From contig MAAN01000030.1 of the NCBI GenBank assembly GCA_002163135.1, positions 1 through 49,391 on the forward strand: a stretch of DNA of 49,391 bases. Reading direction: 5' to 3'. Below are positions 43,260 to 49,391 of this stretch, one piece after another. Within the stretch, counting starts at the first letter, position 1. Every line of letters starts with the position of its first letter. A model generated the notes under the pieces. That model was not told where the DNA came from, ran no database searches, and worked only from the letters and a program-made list of their open reading frames with translations. This DNA comes from Alphaproteobacteria bacterium 46_93_T64. GTDB taxonomy: Bacteria; Pseudomonadota; Alphaproteobacteria; Sneathiellales; Sneathiellaceae. The position numbers and the translations under genes were made by a program.

Positions 43260-43925
43260 ATGATGGAGGCAACATTTTTCTCCTTTTTCCTCCTGCCGAT
43301 TGGTTTGGGTCTCCTCGGCTTTTTTGAACCATGTTCAATGGGCACCAATCTGCTATTTATAAAACACATTGAACATCGAACGGCATCAGCAAAAATCTCA
43401 GCCGCACTGATATTTATGAGTATACGTGGTTTGACCATAGGCCTGCTTGGTGGACTCGTTGCAATTTTAGGAACTGTGTTTATTGAAGCCCAGCAGGGTA
43501 TCTGGCTTTTACTAGGAGGCATTTATTTTATTCTGGGGCTAGTGTATTTAGCGGGCAAGGGGCGCGTGTTAAGTCTCAAGTTGGGTCCCCGACTATCCCA
43601 ATTAACAGAGACACAGAGTATAATTGGGCTCAGCTTGCTATTTGCTTTCAATATTCCTGCCTGTGCCGCTCCCCTGTTGTTTGTTCTTTTTGGAACCGCC
43701 GCTGCTGGAACGGTGGGGCAAGGTACAGTTACAATGGCTTTGTTCGGACTGGCTTTGTCTCTACCCCTCGTTTTGGCCGTGTCATCCCCGATACTGAGCC
43801 GGCAGATGGAACGCCTTGCCGGTTTATCACAACGCCTTCCATTTTGGACCGGGGTTGTCTTTATTCTGCTTGGGTTGTGGTCCATTTACTTCGGACTTTT
43901 CGTCAATCTGGAAGATTGGACATGA
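43260..43925 (+). CDS. CcdA/DsbD-like cytochrome c biogenesis membrane protein
   Basis: 221 residues, six membrane helices. Two Cys in equivalent half-repeats: LGFFEPCSMGTNLL (Cys about 25) and FNIPACAAPLLFVL, as in CcdA/DsbD transmembrane domains that move reducing power from thioredoxin across the membrane. It lacks the soluble domains of DsbD. Substrate could be a cytochrome c maturation factor or a methylamine/mercury-type protein. ATG 43260 or 43263; AGGA fits the second slightly better. Confidence 0.85.
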   Translation: MMEATFFSFFLLPIGLGLLGFFEPCSMGTNLLFIKHIEHRTASAKISAALIFMSIRGLTIGLLGGLVAILGTVFIEAQQGIWLLLGGIYFILGLVYLAGKGRVLSLKLGPRLSQLTETQSIIGLSLLFAFNIPACAAPLLFVLFGTAAAGTVGQGTVTMALFGLALSLPLVLAVSSPILSRQMERLAGLSQRLPFWTGVVFILLGLWSIYFGLFVNLEDWT

Positions 43926-43997
43926 GACAATAGGTTCATTTTTTTACTGTAGACCGTCGGCAAACTGTTGGTTCCGCTGGGAGTATGTCCTTCTGTC

Positions 43998-44018
43998 AGA
44001 TCATCGCTGATCTTTTGA
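43998..44018 (+). terminator. Possible weak terminator after the CcdA-like gene
   Basis: AGATCA (43998-44003), loop TCGC, TGATCT (44008-44013), then TTTTG. Six base pairs only, so weak. Confidence 0.4.
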
Positions 44019-44112
44019 TTTTCAACGGCGCAAATATTGCTATATAGATCGCAAATTACTCATTTGTTATGATTTATCCAGCGGTTATCTGGAGCTCAAC
44101 TCAAAACAATAA

Positions 44113-44138
44113 AAGCCCCGCCATAAATGGCAGGGCTT
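44113..44138 (-). terminator. Terminator of the giant RTX gene
   Basis: AAGCCC-C-GCCA (44113-44123) pairs with TGGC-A-GGGCTT (44128-44138) with one mismatch, loop TAAA. On the - strand it is followed by TTATTGTTTTG. Confidence 0.75.
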
Positions 44139-44195
44139 CGTATTTGGAGTATCGAGTTACATCCGGGCAATTTTCACCGCGCGGATATGCCGATT

Positions 44196-47100
44196 TTAAC
44201 TTTCGTCACCGATGTTGATGCCCATGTTCAATAGCTGATTGGATGTCAGGTCGCCGTTATGATCTCCAAGATCAACACTATCCAAAGTGACTGAGAAGTT
44301 CGCAACATTATTAATTGTGATTGTCGTACTCGACCCGTTATCAATCAAATTCACGTCAGCGGCACGATCTTCATCAGCGATCCCGAGATTTTCAAACAAA
44401 GTGTGCAAATCAATCTGATCACCTTCTGAAGCATCAAATCCAATGATCGTGTCATCGCCGTCAGCGGCGCTTGTATAATCGAACCGATCTGCATGATCAC
44501 CACCGGTCATCGTATCGTCACCAGTGCCACCGGCAAAGTAGTTGTCACCGTTACCGCCAAACATAATATCATCTCCGCCATTGCCGTAGAAGATATCATC
44601 AACATCACTGCCCGTCAGGGTATCGCCGGATCCACTACCATCATGAGTTTGGCTCATATAGGAGCTGTCCTCGGCCACATTCACTGTCAATGTCGCAGTA
44701 ACTTCGTCACCGCTAATATCAGTCAATGTATAGGTAAAGGTTTCTTCCTGCATGCCGGTGATGCCGCTAGGTGCTGTATAGGTATATTCCCCATGCTCAT
44801 CAATTTCGAACGTACCACCTAGCGCCGTGGTAAAGCTGATCTGCCCCATACCAACAGTATGCGGCGATCCGTCGTGGGAAACTGACGTTAGCAGGGTCCC
44901 GTACTCTACAAAATCGGTATCGCCCCAAGTGTGGCTGCTGCCTGGATCATTCATAGGATCGTCCAAGACATTACCGGAGACTTCTTCTGTTGATGGAATA
45001 GCTCCGAATTTAGTAATGTTGTCAACAAACAAGTCTGAATCATTGCTTTTTGAATTAACATTTACGACGCCAATGAATAATGTATAGCTGCCGGACGAGA
45101 CCGGAGACAGACTTTTAGTCCCTCCACCATCGTTATTTCCATTCTGAGCGGTTGCAAGAATGCCTTGTTCGACAATTGTCCCACCACTCTTCAATACATA
45201 GAAAGCGGCATCTGGAGCAGAGTTTCCTCCTTTTTCATCGAAATACCAATCAAAAGAAATTACATCACCATCTACGGCAGTAATCGCTTTGGAAATAGCA
45301 GAACCTTCGCGTGGATCGCTAATGCCAAGTTCTGATCCAAAATAATTGGTGGTTCCAATGAATGATTCCAAATTACCAATATTCGATCCATCAGCTTGAA
45401 TTTTGACGGATTTACTGCCCTCCGTATCATGGCTGTTGCTTAACCCAACTTTACCTTGTTCATCAAATCCGCTTTCATTCTCAAAACCTTCGAGAAGTGA
45501 CGTCCCCTGAGTTGATCCACTCTGCTCCACATAAGCAAGGTTATCGTACGCCGAAGGTGCATTGGCAGTGACTGTTACGTCAACATCGATGCTCCCCATT
45601 GCTTGATCTCCGTCATCATCCTCAATCACATAGGTGATCGTTGTATCGATAGACGGCGAACCGGAGGCAACACCAATCTGATAATCACCTGTGGCAAAAT
45701 CGAACGTGAAGGTATGTCCGCCGCTGGTGATCTCCAACACAGAGCCTGTAGCGTCTGTATAAGTGCTTCCAAATGCAGTGACCGATACAATTCCGCCTGC
45801 GCCATCGGCGCCGTATGTTCCAGCTGCGGTTCCATCAAAGATGTTGCCAGATACGGCTTCAGCAATTGTTCCAGCCAATGTTTCAGTTAAGTCACTTGGA
45901 TTATCCACCACAAGAATATTGGCAGAAGAAGATCCAGCATCATCTGGGTCATACGAGACACCTTGTAAGAAACTATTGCCAATTGGATTAGAAATATCTC
46001 CACCGATGACTACAGCGTAAGATTCCACTTCGTTAGTGGATACAAAATTCTGCCAGTCGCTGCTATTGAAAGAATCTACGTTGTGATACCCATCAGACAA
46101 GAAATACGCCAGTTTCTGAGTATTCTCTGACTGATCGTCTAACAACATAGGGGCCATACCATCTTCAAGGGCGGCGACACCGTCTTTATAATCTGTGCTA
46201 TCGGAAATGCCTTGGCTACTTGCCCAACTACTGCCCGCATCATCAATGGTTCCAACTGCGGCCGTAAATGACGATAGATCAGTATATGTTCCAAGAATAT
46301 GACTGCCATCTGCAAAGACGGACAGGGATATGGCCACATCATCACCAGCAGCAAACAAGTCTGCGGCAAGGTCGATTGCAGATGCGGTCGCAGTCTCTAA
46401 TCGCGTATCATCACTGTTATTGACTGAACCATCACCATTGCTGTCATGACGCGTATTCATACTGGTTGAAATATCGACACATATTGCAACACTGTAATCC
46501 AGCAAGGCAATATCGCCCGTGAATGATTGATCGCCGGCATCAGGTCCATCATCTTCGACGCTAACGGTAACCTCTCCTTGGTAACCGTCAGATTGATAGT
46601 TAAACGTCAATTCCAGAACATCAATAGCACCAGTTTCATTTTCATCCGGATGATCGATAGGCCCAAGTTGGGTGTATTCATAAGCGCCCGTTGCTGTATC
46701 CGTCATGGTCAGTTCAAATACAGGATCGCCCCCAACTGAACCGGTGAGCGTTAAACCATCCACACTAACTGTAATATTAATCGGTTGACCACCGGATGTG
46801 AGAGGAACAGCCGCTCCTCCCTCTGCATCGACAGTTACTGCAGTTGTAGACCATTCAAATCCAATTGCCGCACCCTGATCAAAATTCAGACTGCTTGTAT
46901 CTGTCTCATCTGGATCGGTAGGCGTTGAACCCGGACTGAAATCACCATTTTCATCAATCGCGGCTTCTTCAACGGCAAGCGTTCCGTCGCGTGTGTAGAA
47001 ATCATCGCTAATAATATCAACGCTCACAGTGTCATCGGTAATCGTGGCTGTTCCCGTTGTTATCGTCGGATTTATCAATGTAACAACAATTGTTTCGATA

Positions 47101-49391
47101 AGTTCAATTGCCGCATCATCTGTTGCACTGACAGCGAATGAAAGTGATCCATCAAATGATTCATCGAAGGTCAATGTCGTCCCATCGAACGAGACACCCG
47201 TTTCTGCATCCGCCGCAATTTGCAATGATTCCAGAAGATCATCAGTCAACATTGTTCCCAGAACACTGACATCATCACCATCAGAAGTTCCCGTAAAACT
47301 GACATCGATTGAGGCATCATTTCCGGATACTAACGGATCCCCTGTCATATCGATGGTGAAGGTCACTTCTTCAGTACCGATCTCACTGATCGATGTTTGA
47401 TTTGCAGAAATCGCAAAAGCCACATCTAGAGGTTCAAGAACACAGACAATTAAGTTTGCGCCATCAGTATCCCCATCGCCATCCCGGATAACATAATTAA
47501 TTGTCTCTTCGCCGGTATTCTCACCTTGGTACAGATAGTCACCATTTAGGAAATTAAATGTGAGTGTATTCCCGAGCGTAGTCGTGAATTCATATTCATC
47601 TGGATCTGTTGTTGCTGTGCCTCCGCTTGGGTTTGTACCATCAAAGGTGATCACAGACCCGCTCACAGTCAGCGACGAAATATAACTCAAACCATCCGCG
47701 CCTAACTCGTCAACGGTCGCAGGGTTGTCAATAGCACCCCCATCTAAATCGTCTGTAACGACGTTACCGCTCATATAAACACCAACTATGGTGTTGCCGC
47801 TCAGGGCCCCGGACAAATCACCAGCATTGGCAACAGATACAATGGCTTGGTTTCCGCCCGAGTTAGCGACTGGTATCAAATAGGTATCAGGAATATTACC
47901 GCCAATTCCAATGGCAACAACATCAATCAAATCTTCACTACCATCACCCGCTGGATCATCAGCAAAACTCTGCCAACCGGTTGGTGCTGCAAGCCCGCTC
48001 GTTGGGGCGCCATCAGAATAGAAATAGACTTTATTTATGCCGTCATTCGCATCAATATAGTTTTCCAACACCGTTTGGGCAGCAACAAGTGGCGCGTTAT
48101 AGTTTGTTGTTCCGTCATCATCATATATACCACCACTCAGAACATCACCATTTCCTTGTAGTTGAGTCTCCAGGAAATCGATCGCAGCTTGACCATTGGT
48201 ATATGTCGGTAGTGTCGTTGTCCCTGAGAAATAATTGATAGAACCATCAAACCCGATCAGAGTTACGTTGACAGTATTCCCATCACTCGCAGCCATGTAA
48301 TCGGTGATCAAGCTTTGAATAGACTGGATTTCCAATCCAACATCGGCGGAGCTCATGCTACCTGATGTGTCAAACACAAACACCAAGTTATAATCAGGTG
48401 CTGTTTCGCCAATCACTCCACAGATTTCATTGTCAAACGCTTCTTGTGCATCGTCAACAATTTCAACAGATATTATACCCTGATGTGTGTCACTACTGTA
48501 AAAAACGCCAAGCGTGATCTGATCGACACCGCCGTCCAAATCCACATCAGGATGATCAATTTGACCAAGTAATTTGAACTCGTACTCACCTGTTGAACTT
48601 GCAGGGTCCAGTTTCAGAGTAAAGATAACCTCACTGCCGACCTTGCCGACTATATCATGCCCGCCATTTTCAAGCGTAACAGCTATTGGAGTTCCGCCGG
48701 ACGTCAGATCCGTAAGGAGTTTTGCTTCTCCATTAATCGTTACAATGACATCATCGTTCCAGCTAAAGCTATTGGACGTTTGATCCACTCCAAATGTATG
48801 CTCCGAATTCTCCGCATCACTTGTCGGGTCCGAACCATCCGGCAGCGCAAACTCCTGCACCGTAAAGGCATCGTTGAAAATGACAATGCTTTCTTCAAGC
48901 GTACCTGTCGCTGTGTCCGCATCAATGCCTTCCGCAACAACGCCACTCGTGCCGCCCGAGTCTCCAGGTGCATAAACAGTGACCACACCGCCAGAAACAA
49001 CGAAATCTTCATCGCCTTCAAAGCCGCCAGCCGTATTACTATCTAATACGATCGCGCTGGAGGCTGTCAGCCCACCCGCATCAACAACCAGATCGATATA
49101 AGTCGGCAGCGTGCCCACCAAATCCGCATCGTTCGCACTGGCATCACTGCCTGTCCAATCAAGCGCAACCCGCACAATCGCACCTTCTTCAAGGGGCGCA
49201 GAGCCCATGTCAAGTGTCAGGGCAACCGCATAACTCAGATTGCCACCTTCGGTAACTCTGCCCGCATCGCTGATCTCAACCGAACCGTTCACATCCGTGA
49301 TCGTTCCAATATCTGAACCCGACGCCGTCACATCAACATTATTCGTCCCCGTCAGCGTGATCGTCACGGTTTCAGGAGTTTCAATGTCGCT
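44196..49391 (-). CDS. Giant type I-secreted RTX protein with two vWA domains (N-terminus outside window)
   Basis: The frame is open to the window edge; 1731 residues remain, counted from the edge. Calx-beta-like segment near the start (VTEGGNLSYAVALTLD); T1SS-143-type repeat A (about 207-320); vWA domain 1 (about 328-535) with intact MIDAS FDTSGSMS; Calx-beta-like (about 650-800); T1SS-143-type repeat B (about 842-949, shares GQIDHPD/GPIDHPDE with A); vWA domain 2 (about 960-1165) with VDISTSMN; cadherin/VCBS-like strands (YTYTAP, TFTYTLTD); then RTX nonapeptides (GNGGDDIMFGGNGD, GGTGDDTMTGGD, about 1584-1650) and a C-terminal secretion region. Likely a calcium-bound surface adhesin exported by a type I system not in this window. 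Acidic, few Cys, as usual. Confidence 0.92.
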   Translation of the reverse strand, partial: SDIETPETVTITLTGTNNVDVTASGSDIGTITDVNGSVEISDAGRVTEGGNLSYAVALTLDMGSAPLEEGAIVRVALDWTGSDASANDADLVGTLPTYIDLVVDAGGLTASSAIVLDSNTAGGFEGDEDFVVSGGVVTVYAPGDSGGTSGVVAEGIDADTATGTLEESIVIFNDAFTVQEFALPDGSDPTSDAENSEHTFGVDQTSNSFSWNDDVIVTINGEAKLLTDLTSGGTPIAVTLENGGHDIVGKVGSEVIFTLKLDPASSTGEYEFKLLGQIDHPDVDLDGGVDQITLGVFYSSDTHQGIISVEIVDDAQEAFDNEICGVIGETAPDYNLVFVFDTSGSMSSADVGLEIQSIQSLITDYMAASDGNTVNVTLIGFDGSINYFSGTTTLPTYTNGQAAIDFLETQLQGNGDVLSGGIYDDDGTTNYNAPLVAAQTVLENYIDANDGINKVYFYSDGAPTSGLAAPTGWQSFADDPAGDGSEDLIDVVAIGIGGNIPDTYLIPVANSGGNQAIVSVANAGDLSGALSGNTIVGVYMSGNVVTDDLDGGAIDNPATVDELGADGLSYISSLTVSGSVITFDGTNPSGGTATTDPDEYEFTTTLGNTLTFNFLNGDYLYQGENTGEETINYVIRDGDGDTDGANLIVCVLEPLDVAFAISANQTSISEIGTEEVTFTIDMTGDPLVSGNDASIDVSFTGTSDGDDVSVLGTMLTDDLLESLQIAADAETGVSFDGTTLTFDESFDGSLSFAVSATDDAAIELIETIVVTLINPTITTGTATITDDTVSVDIISDDFYTRDGTLAVEEAAIDENGDFSPGSTPTDPDETDTSSLNFDQGAAIGFEWSTTAVTVDAEGGAAVPLTSGGQPINITVSVDGLTLTGSVGGDPVFELTMTDTATGAYEYTQLGPIDHPDENETGAIDVLELTFNYQSDGYQGEVTVSVEDDGPDAGDQSFTGDIALLDYSVAICVDISTSMNTRHDSNGDGSVNNSDDTRLETATASAIDLAADLFAAGDDVAISLSVFADGSHILGTYTDLSSFTAAVGTIDDAGSSWASSQGISDSTDYKDGVAALEDGMAPMLLDDQSENTQKLAYFLSDGYHNVDSFNSSDWQNFVSTNEVESYAVVIGGDISNPIGNSFLQGVSYDPDDAGSSSANILVVDNPSDLTETLAGTIAEAVSGNIFDGTAAGTYGADGAGGIVSVTAFGSTYTDATGSVLEITSGGHTFTFDFATGDYQIGVASGSPSIDTTITYVIEDDDGDQAMGSIDVDVTVTANAPSAYDNLAYVEQSGSTQGTSLLEGFENESGFDEQGKVGLSNSHDTEGSKSVKIQADGSNIGNLESFIGTTNYFGSELGISDPREGSAISKAITAVDGDVISFDWYFDEKGGNSAPDAAFYVLKSGGTIVEQGILATAQNGNNDGGGTKSLSPVSSGSYTLFIGVVNVNSKSNDSDLFVDNITKFGAIPSTEEVSGNVLDDPMNDPGSSHTWGDTDFVEYGTLLTSVSHDGSPHTVGMGQISFTTALGGTFEIDEHGEYTYTAPSGITGMQEETFTYTLTDISGDEVTATLTVNVAEDSSYMSQTHDGSGSGDTLTGSDVDDIFYGNGGDDIMFGGNGDNYFAGGTGDDTMTGGDHADRFDYTSAADGDDTIIGFDASEGDQIDLHTLFENLGIADEDRAADVNLIDNGSSTTITINNVANFSVTLDSVDLGDHNGDLTSNQLLNMGINIGDES

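Noticed and set aside
44480-48240. Long + strand ORFs opposite the giant RTX gene
   Set aside because: Composition is that of a complement of Asp/Thr/Gly-rich repeats; no ribosome sites or known motifs.
1-49391. CRISPR arrays, tRNA or rRNA genes, insertion sequences, prophage
   Set aside because: No direct-repeat/spacer array, cloverleaf or rRNA motif, transposase or phage structural gene was seen by eye; a dedicated scan could still find a degenerate one.

Overview
The window reads as chromosomal DNA of an alphaproteobacterium, probably marine or aquatic with moderate to low G+C (judged by eye, not computed). Support: eukaryote-type NADP isocitrate dehydrogenase, a typical alphaproteobacterial RecA N-terminus, a psd-pssA pair with overlapping stop and start codons, an Atm1-like ABC exporter, a VPLPA-CTERM protein, and a chemosensory operon fused to a partner-switching module. 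The order and genus cannot be fixed from sequence alone. I found no tRNA, rRNA, CRISPR array, insertion sequence or prophage.

Region 1 (1-12730, all + strand) is one tightly packed signalling operon: a PAS-repeat chemoreceptor (5' end outside the window), cheR, cheD, cheB, a soluble MCP-like protein with a CheZ-like motif, a STAS protein, a response regulator with a PP2C phosphatase domain, an HATPase-type kinase and a 1242-residue hybrid histidine kinase with its own receiver and HPt domain. The layout suggests that an adaptation-tuned receptor array and a membrane phosphorelay converge on a STAS phospho-switch. CheA, CheW and CheY are not in the window and may lie upstream.

Region 2 (12.8-24.7 kb) holds accessory metabolism (alpha/beta hydrolase, phosphonate-monoester-hydrolase-like sulfatase, VOC protein, GMC oxidoreductase, class IV aminotransferase, MFS transporter) mixed with regulators: an orphan HPt protein, a PAS/LuxR-like protein that stops inside its DNA-binding domain, a SARP/BTAD-TPR regulator, and a LuxR response regulator with a degenerate receiver.

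Region 3 (24.7-35.4 kb) is mostly core: pssA, psd, the Atm1-like exporter, a LysM protein, a LOG-family protein, icd and recA, plus a VPLPA-CTERM protein, a VOC protein and a lipocalin-like protein. Genes are very close here. Two convergent pairs share a TTAA that gives a stop on each strand, and one divergent pair shares a CATG that gives both start codons. A decayed gene lies at 30060-30330.

Region 4 (35.4-44.2 kb) is accessory: a crotonase remnant, a YbfB/YjiJ-type MFS transporter, a LysR regulator divergent from a GST / NTF2-like / tautomerase / DsbA-like cassette, a broken STAND-type NTPase, a PQQ-type sugar dehydrogenase, a small ORF and a CcdA/DsbD-like membrane protein behind palindromic sites.

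Region 5 (44.2 kb to the end, - strand) is the C-terminal 1731 residues of a giant type I-secreted protein with Calx-beta-like segments, two T1SS-143-type repeats, two von Willebrand A domains and C-terminal RTX calcium-binding repeats. Its N-terminus is outside the window.
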